Notes: generated from the sequence alone by a model not told the origin. 25,778 nt of DNA from JALZAA01 sp035316025 (GCA_035316025.1 DATFXL010000006.1:1-25778), one strand, 5' to 3'; counted from the first letter of the stretch, positions 8,462-17,093 are shown. Translations and numbers: made by a program.

Positions 8462-9733
8462 ATGACGACCATGACCCTGGAGGACGTCAACCTCGCCGAC
8501 CCCGGCAACTTCGTGGCTTCCGTCCCCCATGAGATGTTCGCGGTCCTGCGGCGGGAGGCACCCGTGTGGTTCCACCCCGACACCGACGACACCAAGGGCT
8601 TCTGGTGCATCGTCAAGTACGCCGACGTCGTCGAGCTCAGCCGCGACTACCCGCATGCGTCCTCGGAGCTCGGCGGCATCACGCTGAACGACATGTCGAC
8701 CGAGGACCTCGAGCTCCAGCGTCAGATGATGCTGATGATGGATCCGCCGAAGCACACGAAGCTGCGGCTGCTGGTCAACAAGGGCTTCACACCTCGCATG
8801 ATCGGCCGGCTGGACGAGCACATCCGCGAGGTCACGAACGGGATCGTCGACGAGGTCGCGGCGCGCGGTGAGTGCGACTTCGTGGTCGACGTCGCCGCCG
8901 AGCTCCCGCTTCAGGTGATCGCGGAGATGATGGGCGTCCCACAGTCCGACCGCCACAAGATCTTCGAGTGGAGCAACCGCCTCATCGGCTCCGAGGACCC
9001 GGAGTACAACGTCTCGCGCGAGGAGGCGCTCGATGCCGCCACCGAGATGTTCATGTACTCGACGGAGCTCGCCGAGTCGAAGCATGCGAACCCCGGTGAC
9101 GACATCATCAGCACGCTGCTGCAGGCGGAGGTCGAGGGGAACCGGCTGACCGACGCCGAGTTCAACCTGTTCTTCCAGCTGCTGGCCGTGGCCGGCAACG
9201 AGACGACCCGCAACCTCATCTCGAACGGGATGAACTTCCTCTTCGAGCACCCGGACCAGCGCACCAAGCTCGCCGCCGACCCATCGTTGCTGCCGGCCGC
9301 GATCGACGAGATGCTCCGATACGCGTCCCCGGTCATGTACATGCGGCGGACCGCGCCCGCGGACTTCGAGTTGCGCGGTGAGACGATCCGCGCCGGCGAC
9401 AAGATGGCCCTCTGGTATATCTCGGCCAACCGCGACGAGGAGGTGTTCGACGACCCGAACACGTTCGACATCACCCGCACGCCCAACGACTATGTCGCCT
9501 TCGGCGGGGGCGGGCCGCACTTCTGCCTCGGCGCCAACCTCGCCAAGCTCGAGATCCGGGTCATGTTCGAGACCGTGCTCGACCGGCTGCCGGACATCGA
9601 ACTCGCGGGCGACGTGCAACGCCTCCGCTCCAACTTCATCAACGGCATCAAGCACATGCCGGTGAGGTTCTCGAGACACCCCGGTGAACGGGCGAGCCTG
9701 CAGCATCGCCCGGGAGCCGCTACTCCCCCCTAG
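8462..9733 (+). CDS. Cytochrome P450, CYP125-like (steroid C26-monooxygenase group)
   Basis: Soluble bacterial P450 of 423 residues. The I-helix oxygen-activation motif AGNETT is at 244-249, the K-helix ExxR is Glu283/Arg286, and the heme loop FGGGGPHFCLG has axial Cys355. Several stretches resemble mycobacterial CYP125 from memory: MMDPPKHTKLR, NKGFTPRMIG, LLAVAGNETTRN, and the C-terminal RLRSNFINGIKHMPVRF, close to the RLRS-x-NGIKH end of CYP125. CYP125 hydroxylates the terminal methyl of the cholesterol side chain. Related subfamilies oxidise other branched lipids, so the substrate is tentative. GGAGG 9 nt before the ATG at 8462 fixes the start. The KstR-like site 31 nt upstream supports the assignment. 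Confidence 0.9.
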   Translation: MTTMTLEDVNLADPGNFVASVPHEMFAVLRREAPVWFHPDTDDTKGFWCIVKYADVVELSRDYPHASSELGGITLNDMSTEDLELQRQMMLMMDPPKHTKLRLLVNKGFTPRMIGRLDEHIREVTNGIVDEVAARGECDFVVDVAAELPLQVIAEMMGVPQSDRHKIFEWSNRLIGSEDPEYNVSREEALDAATEMFMYSTELAESKHANPGDDIISTLLQAEVEGNRLTDAEFNLFFQLLAVAGNETTRNLISNGMNFLFEHPDQRTKLAADPSLLPAAIDEMLRYASPVMYMRRTAPADFELRGETIRAGDKMALWYISANRDEEVFDDPNTFDITRTPNDYVAFGGGGPHFCLGANLAKLEIRVMFETVLDRLPDIELAGDVQRLRSNFINGIKHMPVRFSRHPGERASLQHRPGAATPP

Positions 9734-9755
9734 ACGAGCCGATTCGCCGATCATC

Positions 9756-10445
9756 GTGGCCCGTTCGGAGCGGGAACTCGAAGCAGCCGCAAGTCATGTG
9801 GGCTACGAGCTCGTGCAGCTCGCGGCCATGCCGGCGGCGCTGCGGCGGGCCGACGATGCCGGACAGCCGCACATACGCAACGCCTGCCTCGAGTCGATGT
9901 TCCTGCACGCTCGGAACCTCACGGAGTTCCTGACCGAGACCTCTTGGGCCTCTGACGTTCAGCTGTCGGAGTTCGCGCCGAAGTGGTCGCCGCCGAACAG
10001 TCTGGCCAGGCGACGGCTACGGGATGCTCGTCCGATGTTGGACCGGTATGTCTCGCATCTCAGTTGGGCACGCGTCGAATCGGGGACACCGGATCATTAC
10101 CCGGAGCGCATCGCAGAGGACGTGGTCGAGGTGATGGGAGCGTTCGTCGCGCATCTCGAGATGGACGCAAATCCGGCCGCGTACTGGTTCGAGGGTCACC
10201 TTCAACAAGCTCGCGCTCTGCTCGAGGCCGATCGTGCCCACGGTCCCGATCTGTACACTACGAGCCGCACGTTCGAACATGTCGTCGCCGAGCAAGACCA
10301 GAATGTTCCAACCGCGAATTCACTCGTCGATCTGACGCTGGCAGAACTGATCCCTCGAGTTCGCGCCTTCGCCGAGGGCGCGCTCAGCCATCTCGCGCGA
10401 GTCGTCCGGGCACTGCCGGGACCGTGGCGTCGGGACGGTGCTTAG
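9756..10445 (+). CDS. Unassigned helical protein, possibly HEPN-like
   Basis: A 229-residue, mostly helical, soluble protein without signal peptide or recognised catalytic motif. The segment RNACLESMFLHARNLTEFL, followed later by RYVSHLSWAR, recalls a widespread uncharacterised family (from memory) of single-domain proteins with R-x4-H-like helices that may be HEPN-related; this is uncertain. The GTG at 9756, 22 nt after the P450 stop, is the chosen start, with no good ribosome-binding site. A GTG at 9684 would overlap the P450 by 50 nt. Codon choice is looser than in neighbours, with more A/T-ending codons (AAT, CAA, TTG, ACA), which may mean later acquisition. It converges on the aldo/keto reductase at 10488 and looks unrelated to lipid catabolism. 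Confidence 0.68.
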   Translation: MARSERELEAAASHVGYELVQLAAMPAALRRADDAGQPHIRNACLESMFLHARNLTEFLTETSWASDVQLSEFAPKWSPPNSLARRRLRDARPMLDRYVSHLSWARVESGTPDHYPERIAEDVVEVMGAFVAHLEMDANPAAYWFEGHLQQARALLEADRAHGPDLYTTSRTFEHVVAEQDQNVPTANSLVDLTLAELIPRVRAFAEGALSHLARVVRALPGPWRRDGA

Positions 10446-10487
10446 CCTCCGTCTCGGAAACGACTCGACGCGGCCGGGCCGGCACCC

Positions 10488-11510
10488 TCAGTGGGGTCGG
10501 CGGCGCTCCTTGCGGCGGAGGGAGCGGGGCTGCCACGGATCGGCGCCCGAGATGCTCGTGCCGGGCGGGACGATCTCGTCGATGCGGTCGAGGACGTCGG
10601 CGTCGAGGCGGACGCCAGTGCCGGCGAGGAGGTCGTCGAGCTGATCCATCGTGCGGGGGCCGATGATCGCTGCCGACACCGCCGGGTGCTCGAGCACGAA
10701 CGCGATCGCGAGGTGAGTGACGGTCATCCCGGCGTCGGCGGCCACCTTCAGCAGCTCCTCTACCGTGTCGATGCGACGCTCGTGGATCGTCCGCTCCCGC
10801 TCGTCCTCGAAATTGCGCGTCGAGAGCCGTGAACCAGCCGGGATCTCCGCGCCCTTGCGGTACCGGCCCGTCAGGTAGCCGCCGGCGAGCGGGCTCCACG
10901 GAATCACGCCCATGCCGTACCGCTGGCACGTCGGCAGCACCGACCGCTCGATCTCACGCACGAGGATCGAGTACGGGGGTTGCTCGCACCGGAAGCGCTC
11001 ACGGCCGCGGCGATCGGCGACCCACTGCGCCTCCACGATGTACTCCGCCGGGAACGTCGACGACCCGGCGTAGCGGATCTTCCCCTGGTGCACGAGATCG
11101 CTCAGCGCGCCGAGGGTGTCGTCGATGTCCACCGCCTCGTCCGGGCGGTGTACCTGGTAGAGGTCGATCCATTCCGTACCCAGCCGGCGCAAGCTGTTCT
11201 CGACCTCGCGCTGGATCCAGCGGCGCGAGTTGCCGCGCGTGTTGGGGTCCCGGCCCATGGGCGCGTGCGCCTTGGTGGCGACGACGAGGTCGTCGCGCCG
11301 CCCTGCGATCGCCTTGCCGACGATCTCCTCGGACTCGCCGGCCGAGTACACGTCGGCCGTGTCGACGAAGTTGATCCCGGCGTCGAAGCCCTTGTGGGCG
11401 ATGCGGATGCACTCCTCGTGGTCGCGGTTGCCCCACTGCCCGAACATCATCGCCCCGAGGCAGTACTCGCTGACCTGGACTCCCGTGCTGCCGAGCGTGC
11501 GCATGTCCAT
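10488..11510 (-). CDS. Aldo/keto reductase 2
   Basis: NADPH-type aldo/keto reductase of 340 residues, of the class whose members open with RTLGSTGVQVSEYCLGAMMFG. The catalytic tetrad is complete: Asp50, Tyr55 (DTADVYSAGESE), Lys80 (VATKAHAPMG) and His121 (YQVHRPD). The C-terminal cofactor motif AAIIGPRTMDQLDD is intact. It differs clearly from aldo/keto reductase 1 in loop structure, so the two are not a recent duplication. GGGGAG 7 nt before the ATG at 11510 gives a good start. Substrate unknown. No KstR-like sequence is seen in its upstream region. Confidence 0.92.
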   Translation of the reverse strand: MDMRTLGSTGVQVSEYCLGAMMFGQWGNRDHEECIRIAHKGFDAGINFVDTADVYSAGESEEIVGKAIAGRRDDLVVATKAHAPMGRDPNTRGNSRRWIQREVENSLRRLGTEWIDLYQVHRPDEAVDIDDTLGALSDLVHQGKIRYAGSSTFPAEYIVEAQWVADRRGRERFRCEQPPYSILVREIERSVLPTCQRYGMGVIPWSPLAGGYLTGRYRKGAEIPAGSRLSTRNFEDERERTIHERRIDTVEELLKVAADAGMTVTHLAIAFVLEHPAVSAAIIGPRTMDQLDDLLAGTGVRLDADVLDRIDEIVPPGTSISGADPWQPRSLRRKERRRPH

Positions 11511-11566
11511 GTGCGTTCTCCCCGTGCGGCGCCGCCGGCGAGCCTACGCCCGGCCGGAGGGGCGCC

Positions 11567-11659
11567 TTACCGGCCGTGGAAGCGAGCGATGCGATCCTGC
11601 GCGTCGGCGCTGGCGGGGTCGGTCCAGACCGCCAGATGCGTACCGTCCAGGTTCGGCAT
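11567..11659 (-). pseudogene. Orphan coding-like stretch, small ORF or gene remnant
   Basis: Between the aldo/keto reductase and the SDR at 11721, the minus strand has an open frame ending in TAA at 11569-11567. From the only ATG (11659) it gives 30 residues beginning MPNLDGTHLAVWTDPASADA. The open frame continues upstream without a start for at least another 15 codons, with GC-rich third positions typical of real coding sequence. It resembles the tail of a larger protein rather than random sequence. I cannot name the family. It may be a remnant, or a very small gene co-transcribed with the two SDRs. Confidence 0.35.
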
Positions 11660-11720
11660 GGACTCTGCGTCCGGGATCTCCAGCCCGCGTATGGTGCCCA
11701 GAGGTGTGTCGGCGCGCTCG

Positions 11721-12572
11721 TCAGTCCGATCGGTCGAACTGAGCCGGCGGCGGAAACTCGCCGGCGACGATCGCGTCGAAGCGCTCGCGCAGCATGCCGG
11801 CGGTGACGTCGGTGGTGGTGATGTAGAAGCGCCCGCCGCGCACGGCGTCGAAGACGAGCCCGGCGACTTCGTCCGGCGGCAGGCCGCGCTGGCCGGTCAG
11901 ATCACGCAACGCCTGCTCCACGAAGTGATGGTCGGGCGCTTGTGCCTCGCTCGGCGGCTCGTCGGGACGGTTGCGCGTCGAGTACGCGATCTTCGTGTCC
12001 ACGAGTCCGGGCACGAGCACCGACGCGCCGATGGGCGCGCCTTGTGCCCGCAGGTCGTGTGCCAGGCACTCCGTCAGCGCCAGCACCGCGAACTTGCTCG
12101 TCACGTACGGGCCCGAATAGGCGACCGTGAGCAAGCCGGCGAGGGACGACGTGTTCACGATGTGACCTTCGTCGCCGCCCTCGAGCATGCGGGGTACGAA
12201 CGACCGGATGCCGTGCAGCACGCCCCAGAAGTTCACGCCGAACACCCACTCCCAGTCGGCGAGCTCGCGTTGCCAGGTGATCCCGCCCTGGAAGACACCG
12301 GCGTTGTTGCACACCAGGTGGACGGCGCCGAACCGCTCGTAGGCGATGCCCGCCAGGGCCTCGACCTGGTCGGCGCGTGAGACGTCGGTCGGGGCGACGA
12401 CGACCTCGGCACCCGCCGTTTCGACCTCGGCCGCCGTCTCCTCGAGCGCGTTGACCTCGACGTCGGCGATCACGACGCGCATCCCCTCGCCGGCCGCCCG
12501 GCGGGCGAGCGCGCGGCCGATCCCGCTCCCCGCGCCCGTGACCACCGCGACCCGCCCGTCGGTGAGCTCCAT
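11721..12572 (-). CDS. Short-chain dehydrogenase/reductase (classical SDR)
   Basis: Classical SDR of 283 residues. The Rossmann motif TGAGSGIG is at 12-19, with Asp37 suggesting NAD preference. NNAG is at 89-92, and the catalytic triad comprises Ser143, Tyr156 and Lys160 (YVTSK). The C-terminal extension of about 60 residues (HHFVEQALRDLTGQRGLPPDEVA) is usual for a subgroup abundant in actinobacteria. The ATG at 12572 lies 4 nt after the stop of the Hsd4A-like gene, so the two form an operon read from the promoter near 13530. It would oxidise a hydroxyl on the same or a related substrate; the substrate is not deducible. Confidence 0.92.
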   Translation of the reverse strand: MELTDGRVAVVTGAGSGIGRALARRAAGEGMRVVIADVEVNALEETAAEVETAGAEVVVAPTDVSRADQVEALAGIAYERFGAVHLVCNNAGVFQGGITWQRELADWEWVFGVNFWGVLHGIRSFVPRMLEGGDEGHIVNTSSLAGLLTVAYSGPYVTSKFAVLALTECLAHDLRAQGAPIGASVLVPGLVDTKIAYSTRNRPDEPPSEAQAPDHHFVEQALRDLTGQRGLPPDEVAGLVFDAVRGGRFYITTTDVTAGMLRERFDAIVAGEFPPPAQFDRSD

Positions 12573-12576
12573 GCTG

Positions 12577-13485
12577 CTAGCCGGGGTGAGGACCGCGGTA
12601 GAGGTAGCCGTCGCGCACCGGCTTGCGCTGCTCGTAGAAAGAGGTCAGCGCCGCGTCGACGCGATCGGGCGTCCATCCGTCGTCGACGTCGAAGTGCCGG
12701 TCGACGCTCGGACCGGCGACGACGTCGATCATCCGTCCGAACACGACGAACACTTGGCCCGACACCTTCGCCGCTGCCGGTGACGCGAGGTAGGCAACCA
12801 ACGGGGACACGTTCTCGGGGGCGAACTCGTCGAAATCTCCTTGGACCTCGTGGCCGATGCCCGGCATGCTCTCCGTCATTCGGGTGCGGGCGCGCGGTGC
12901 GATCGCGTTCGCTGTCACGCCGTAGCGGCCCATGCTGTTCGCCGTCGCCATCGTCAGGGCGATGATCCCTGCCTTGGCCGCCGCGTAGTTCGGCTGGCCC
13001 GGCGATCCCAGCAGCGCCGCCTCCGACGTCGTGTTCACGACGCGGCCGTAGACGGGCGCGTCGGCAGCCTTCGACCGGTCGCGCCAGTAAGCGGCGGCGT
13101 GGCGGGACATGCAGAAGTGCCCCTTGAGGTGCACGCGTGCGACGACGTCGAAGTCCTCCTCGCTCATGTTGAACAGCATCCGGTCGCGTAGGAACCCGGC
13201 GTTGTTCACCAGGATGTCGAGCTGCCCGTACCGGTCGATGGCCGTCCGGACCAGCCGCTGCGAGTCGTCCCAGTCGGCGACGTCGCCGTGGTCGGCGACG
13301 GCCTCGCCGCCGTCGGCTGTGATCTCCTCGGCCACCTCGTCGGCCGGGCTCTTCTCCTCTTCTCCCTGCAGCGTGCGCCCGTAGTCGTTGACGACCACGC
13401 GGGCGCCCTGGTGAGCCAGCTCCAGGGCCTCGGACCGGCCCAGTCCCCGCCCGGCGCCGGTCACGATCGCAACCTTGCCGTCCAT
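12577..13485 (-). CDS. MFE-2/Hsd4A-like 3-hydroxyacyl-CoA dehydrogenase (SDR)
   Basis: SDR of 302 residues of the type found in the dehydrogenase half of multifunctional enzyme 2 (17beta-HSD4). TGAGRGLG is at 9-16, with VNDYGRTLQGE (the long loop after beta-2 typical of the family), NNAG at 94-97 and the active site Ser154, Tyr167, Lys171 (NYAAAK). Long stretches such as VHLKGHF-x-RHAAAYWR and MGRYGVTANAIAP-x-ARTRMTE recall mycobacterial Hsd4A (Rv3502c), which acts in beta-oxidation of the cholesterol side chain. The ATG at 13485 gives the canonical MDGKVAIVTG start; an upstream ATG at 13515 would add ten residues unlike the family. KstR-like site 2 lies just upstream. Confidence 0.88.
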   Translation of the reverse strand: MDGKVAIVTGAGRGLGRSEALELAHQGARVVVNDYGRTLQGEEEKSPADEVAEEITADGGEAVADHGDVADWDDSQRLVRTAIDRYGQLDILVNNAGFLRDRMLFNMSEEDFDVVARVHLKGHFCMSRHAAAYWRDRSKAADAPVYGRVVNTTSEAALLGSPGQPNYAAAKAGIIALTMATANSMGRYGVTANAIAPRARTRMTESMPGIGHEVQGDFDEFAPENVSPLVAYLASPAAAKVSGQVFVVFGRMIDVVAGPSVDRHFDVDDGWTPDRVDAALTSFYEQRKPVRDGYLYRGPHPG

Positions 13486-13523
13486 CCCGTCCAGCACTCG
13501 CTCCCCCGTCCTCATCGGAAAAT

Positions 13524-13537
13524 TGGAATACGTTCTA
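13524..13537 (+). promoter_or_regulatory. KstR-like site 2, between two divergent SDR genes
   Basis: TGGAATACGTTCTA matches TnnAACnnGTTnnA at 7 of 8 fixed positions (AAC is AAT). It overlaps the -10 candidate TACGTT (13529-13534) of the SDR at 13542 and lies 38 nt from the start of the Hsd4A-like gene, so binding would block the rightward promoter and probably the leftward one. Confidence 0.68.
13529..13534 (+). promoter_or_regulatory. -10 element (TACGTT) for the SDR at 13542
   Basis: TACGTT lies 7 nt before the GTG at 13542, indicating a leaderless transcript, and sits wholly inside KstR-like site 2. Confidence 0.5.
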
Positions 13538-13541
13538 GTCC

Positions 13542-14378
13542 GTGGCCGAGAGCGGAGTCGCCTTCGTGACCGGCGCCAGCCGGGGCATCGGCAAGGCGGC
13601 CGCGATCGCGCTCGCCGACGCCGGCTTCGACGTCGTGATCACGGGACGGACCGTGCACGAGGGCGATGGCGTCGACGACTCTCACGGCGCCGCCCGCCCG
13701 ATCCCCGGCAGCCTGGAGACAACCGCGGAGGCCATCGAAGGCACCGGCCGGCGTGCGCTCCCCGTGGTGATGGATCTCCACGAACGGTCGACTCTCGACG
13801 CCGCCGTGCGCCGCGCCCTCGAAGAGTGGGGCCGTGTCGACGTGCTCGTCAACAACGCCATCGACACCGGGCCCGGCGACATGACGCTGTTCGTGGACAC
13901 GCCTGTCGAGCATCTCGAGGCCAAGCTGTCGGCCAACGTCGTCTCCCAGATCGTGCTCATCAAGTCGGTGCTGCCCGGGATGCTCGAGCAGGGCGACGGC
14001 GCCGTGATCAACGTGACGTCGGCGGTCGCCACGATCGATCCGCAGACGCCGGCGGGCGAGGGCGGGTGGGGCGCGGCGTACGCGATGTCGAAGGGCGCGT
14101 TCCACCGCCTCGCCGGTGTCCTCGCCGTCGAGCTCGGCCCGCGCGGGATCCGTAGCTACAACCTGGAGCCCGGGTTCGTCATCACCGAGCGCATGGAGGT
14201 GAACGCGCGGGCCCTCGGGCTCGAGGGCCGCTACCCGGGCGCGCCACCCTCGGTTCCCGCCGCCGTCATTGCCTGGCTGGCCACGAGCCCCGACGCCGCC
14301 GAGATGAACGGCGCGACGATCTCCGCCCAGCGGTTCGCGCGCGAGCGTGGGCTGCACCCGGACTGGCGACATGGCTAG
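13542..14378 (+). CDS. Short-chain dehydrogenase/reductase
   Basis: SDR of 278 residues. TGASRGIG is at 10-17, NNAI at 104-107 replaces the usual NNAG, and Ser160, Tyr180 and Lys184 (YAMSK) form the active site. After the second beta strand it has a longer loop ending in PGSLETTAEAIEGTG, shared in shorter form with the SDR at 17094 (PGTLREVVDAIEALG), so these two belong to the same subfamily. GTG at 13542 is supported by the TACGTT -10 box 7 nt upstream; no ribosome-binding site is present. It is divergent from the Hsd4A-like operon, and the KstR-like site lies within its promoter. Substrate unknown. Confidence 0.9.
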   Translation: MAESGVAFVTGASRGIGKAAAIALADAGFDVVITGRTVHEGDGVDDSHGAARPIPGSLETTAEAIEGTGRRALPVVMDLHERSTLDAAVRRALEEWGRVDVLVNNAIDTGPGDMTLFVDTPVEHLEAKLSANVVSQIVLIKSVLPGMLEQGDGAVINVTSAVATIDPQTPAGEGGWGAAYAMSKGAFHRLAGVLAVELGPRGIRSYNLEPGFVITERMEVNARALGLEGRYPGAPPSVPAAVIAWLATSPDAAEMNGATISAQRFARERGLHPDWRHG

Positions 14379-14474
14379 CCCTCGGCCGCGGTGGTCACGA
14401 GCAGGCGCCGATAGAGCGCGTATCTGTGACAGCGCAGCCGGCGGCGGCGCCGATCAAGGTAAGGGGGTACCGGC

Positions 14475-15767
14475 ATGCAGGTCGACGACCTGATCCTCGT
14501 CAGCGTGGACGACCACGTCGTGGAGCCGGCGGGCCTGTTCGAACGCCACCTGCCCGACCGCTGGCGTGACCGCGGCCCGAGGGTGGTGCGGGCACCGAAC
14601 GGCGCCGATGTGTGGACGTGGGGCAACCAGCACGGCGCCAACTTCGGCCTCAACGCGGTCGCCGGGCGCCCGCCCGAGGAGTACGGCATGAACCCCATGT
14701 CGTTCGGGGAGATGCGCGACGGCTGCTATGAGATCGACGCCCGCGTGCGCGACATGAACGTGAACGGCGTGCTGGGCTCGATGTGCTTCCCCTCGTTCCC
14801 AGGTTTCGGCGGACGCATGTTCCACGCCGGCGGACAGGCGGGCGACGACAGCGCGCTCCCCGTCGTCCAGGCCTACAACGACTGGCACGTCGACGAGTGG
14901 TGTGGCACGCACCCTGGACGGTTCATCCCGCTCGCGGTTCCACCGGTGTGGGACCAGGACGCGATGGTCGCCGAGGTCCGACGCATGGGGGCGAAGGGCT
15001 GCCACGCGTTCACGTTCTCCGAGAACCCGGAGAAGACCGGGTTCCCGAGCTTGCACAACGAGTGGTGGGACCCGTTCTGGGCCGCGTGCGCCGACGAGGG
15101 CACGATCGTCTGCTTCCACATCGGGTCGTCGTCCGAGATCCCGATCACGTCGGTCGAGTCGCCGGTGGACGTCACGCTCACCCTCATGCCGGTGAACATC
15201 GTGCAGGTCGCAGCCGACGTCATCTGGTCCGACTTCCTGCGCCGCTACCCGGGGTTGAAGGTCTGCCTCTCCGAGGGTGGCATCGGCTGGGTGCCGTACT
15301 TCCTCGAGCGCGTCGACCGCACCTACCACCAGCAGCACCGATGGACCGGTCAGGACTTCGGCCGCAACCTCCCGAGCGACGTCTTCCGCGAGCACATCGT
15401 CACGTGCTTCGTCCAGGACCGCATCGGCATCGAGCTCCGCCACGAGGTCGGCATCGACACGATCACGTGGGAGGTCGACTACCCGCACTCGGACTCGACG
15501 TGGCCACTCTCCCCCGAGGCGTTCGCCGAGCAGCTCGCCGGCGTCCCCGACGGCGAGGTGCGCATGATCGGGTCCGAGAACGCCATGCGCCACTTCCGCT
15601 TCGACCCGTTCGCGCACCGCCCGCCCGAGCGCTGCACCGTCGGGGCCCTCCGGGCCGAAGCCGCCGGCGTCGATACCGAACCCCGCAGCGCAGGCGCGCC
15701 GCCGCCGCGCCCCGAGCGCCCCGTTCGCATCGCCGACATCGGCGTGATGAGCGGTTCCGCCCACTAA
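14475..15767 (+). CDS. Amidohydrolase-2 (ACMSD-type) family protein
   Basis: TIM-barrel metal-dependent hydrolase or decarboxylase of 430 residues. The N-terminal metal motif reads SVDDHVVEP (His14, Glu17), so the usual HxH is H-x-x-E. His215 lies in CFHIGSS, and Asp335 lies in VDYPHSDSTWP, the most conserved piece of this group. SEGGIGWVPYFLERVD precedes it. Related enzymes decarboxylate or hydrolyse C-C or C-O bonds of ring-cleavage products, and many mycobacterial members are uncharacterised. AAGGGGG about 7 nt before the ATG at 14475 is a good ribosome-binding site. The last ~45 residues are Ala/Pro/Arg-rich and look disordered. It precedes the LLM gene but is separated from it by 139 nt containing a promoter. 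Confidence 0.88.
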   Translation: MQVDDLILVSVDDHVVEPAGLFERHLPDRWRDRGPRVVRAPNGADVWTWGNQHGANFGLNAVAGRPPEEYGMNPMSFGEMRDGCYEIDARVRDMNVNGVLGSMCFPSFPGFGGRMFHAGGQAGDDSALPVVQAYNDWHVDEWCGTHPGRFIPLAVPPVWDQDAMVAEVRRMGAKGCHAFTFSENPEKTGFPSLHNEWWDPFWAACADEGTIVCFHIGSSSEIPITSVESPVDVTLTLMPVNIVQVAADVIWSDFLRRYPGLKVCLSEGGIGWVPYFLERVDRTYHQQHRWTGQDFGRNLPSDVFREHIVTCFVQDRIGIELRHEVGIDTITWEVDYPHSDSTWPLSPEAFAEQLAGVPDGEVRMIGSENAMRHFRFDPFAHRPPERCTVGALRAEAAGVDTEPRSAGAPPPRPERPVRIADIGVMSGSAH

Positions 15768-15795
15768 CCCAGTACTCGTTGCGTCGACCGGAAAA

Positions 15796-15809
15796 TGGAA
15801 CCTGTTGCA
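15796..15809 (+). promoter_or_regulatory. KstR-like site 3, upstream of the LLM operon
   Basis: TGGAACCTGTTGCA matches all eight fixed positions of the KstR consensus TnnAACnnGTTnnA. It lies 18 nt before a TAGCGT -10 candidate (15828-15833), covering the -35 region. Repressor binding there would block transcription of the LLM-SDR-unknown operon. Confidence 0.7.
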
Positions 15810-15827
15810 ATTTCGGTCGGGGACCGG

Positions 15828-15833
15828 TAGCGT
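15828..15833 (+). promoter_or_regulatory. -10 element (TAGCGT) for the LLM operon
   Basis: TAGCGT fits TANNNT; transcription from it would give a leader of about 65 nt before the ATG at 15907, which unlike most genes here has a Shine-Dalgarno (AAGGAAAG). Confidence 0.38.
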
Positions 15834-15906
15834 CAGCGGCGCCGGCGGCTTCTACCGACCGGCGCCGCAGAGCCGGAGCTTGCGACAGCGACAGAAGGAA
15901 AGAGTC

Positions 15907-17091
15907 ATGGAGTTCGGGATCTTCAACAGCCTGTACGTGCCGCACCAGGCGACCGATGGGGTGCCCGACCCCCAGGCCGTCCAGCACCGGCGGCTCATGG
16001 ACGAGATCACGTGGACCATGGCCGCCGACCGCTCCGGCTTCAAGTACACATGGGCGACCGAGCATCACTTCCTCACGGAGTACTCGCACCTCTCGGCGAA
16101 CGAGTCCTTCCTCGCCTACCTCGCCGGCGTCACGGAGCGAATCCACCTCGGCTCGGGGATCTTCAACATCACCCCGCCCGTGAACCACCCCGCCCGCGTC
16201 GCCGAGCGCGTGGCCATGATCGACCACCTCAGCGAAGGCCGTATGGAGTTCGGCGTCGGGCGCGGCTCGTCGAGCACCGAGCAGAAGGGCTTCGGGATCC
16301 CCGATCCCGAGTTGACCAAGGAGATGGTCGACGAGGTGTTCCCGCAGTTCAAGCGCATGTGGTCGACGAACGACTACCGCTTCGACGGCGAGTTCTTCTC
16401 GATGCCGCCCCGCAACGTGCTGCCGAAGCCGTACACCGACCCGCATCCGCCTCTGTGGATCGCCGCCGGCAACCCGTCGACGTTCGAGAAGGCCGCTCGC
16501 ATGGGCGTCGGTGTGCTCTGCTTCGCGATGGGCGCGCCCGACATGCTCAAGCCGCTGGTCGAGATCTACAAGAACACGATCGACCAAGCCGAGCCCGTCG
16601 GCGAGTACGTCAACAACAACGTGATGATCACGAGCCAGATGCTGTGCCTCGACGACGGGCAGAAGGCGCGCGAGATCTCGTGTGACATGAACGCCAGCTA
16701 CCAGAACAGCCTGGTGTTCCACTATCTCGACACGTTCCCGAAGCCGCCCTTCGTGCCCGACTGGCCCGAGCTGATTCCCGAGCCAACGATCGACGAGATG
16801 GAGCAGCGCATCCAGGCGGGGCGGGTCGTCGTGGGCACGCCCGAGGAGTGCGAGAAAGCCGTGCGCGGCTACGTCGACACCGGCGCCGACCAACTCGTGT
16901 TCGGGCAGCTGTCGTCCACCATGCCGATCGAGGTGGCCGTCGAGTCGGTCGAGACGTTCGGGAGCGAGCTCATCCCGATCTTCGACAAGGACCCGGTCCA
17001 CAGCACAGAGCGGCAGCGCGAGGCGTATGTCGACGCACGGGGGCAACGCGAGCGCCCCATCGGCCGCGCCCACGACAAAGTCCCCGTCTAA
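15907..17091 (+). CDS. LLM class flavin-dependent monooxygenase
   Basis: Bacterial-luciferase-like flavin monooxygenase or F420-dependent oxidoreductase of 394 residues. Family landmarks are MEFGIFNSLYVPHQ at the start, WATEHHF (EHH motif near residue 50), GSGIFNITPPVNHPARVAERVAMIDHLS, GRMEFGVGRG and PPLWIAAGNPSTFEKAA. The conserved EHHF suggests the luciferase/alkanal branch, but FMN versus F420 cannot be decided by eye. The ATG at 15907 is preceded by AAGGAAAG. The gene starts a three-gene operon: the next SDR begins 2 nt after its stop. KstR-like site 3 upstream links it to the putative steroid/lipid regulon. Substrate unknown. Confidence 0.9.
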   Translation: MEFGIFNSLYVPHQATDGVPDPQAVQHRRLMDEITWTMAADRSGFKYTWATEHHFLTEYSHLSANESFLAYLAGVTERIHLGSGIFNITPPVNHPARVAERVAMIDHLSEGRMEFGVGRGSSSTEQKGFGIPDPELTKEMVDEVFPQFKRMWSTNDYRFDGEFFSMPPRNVLPKPYTDPHPPLWIAAGNPSTFEKAARMGVGVLCFAMGAPDMLKPLVEIYKNTIDQAEPVGEYVNNNVMITSQMLCLDDGQKAREISCDMNASYQNSLVFHYLDTFPKPPFVPDWPELIPEPTIDEMEQRIQAGRVVVGTPEECEKAVRGYVDTGADQLVFGQLSSTMPIEVAVESVETFGSELIPIFDKDPVHSTERQREAYVDARGQRERPIGRAHDKVPV

Positions 17092-17093
17092 CG

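Noticed and set aside
14379..14474. Promoter of the ACMSD-type amidohydrolase
   Set aside because: The gap has a good ribosome-binding site but no convincing -10 box and no KstR-like palindrome; the short GGCGCCGAT direct repeat is likely chance.
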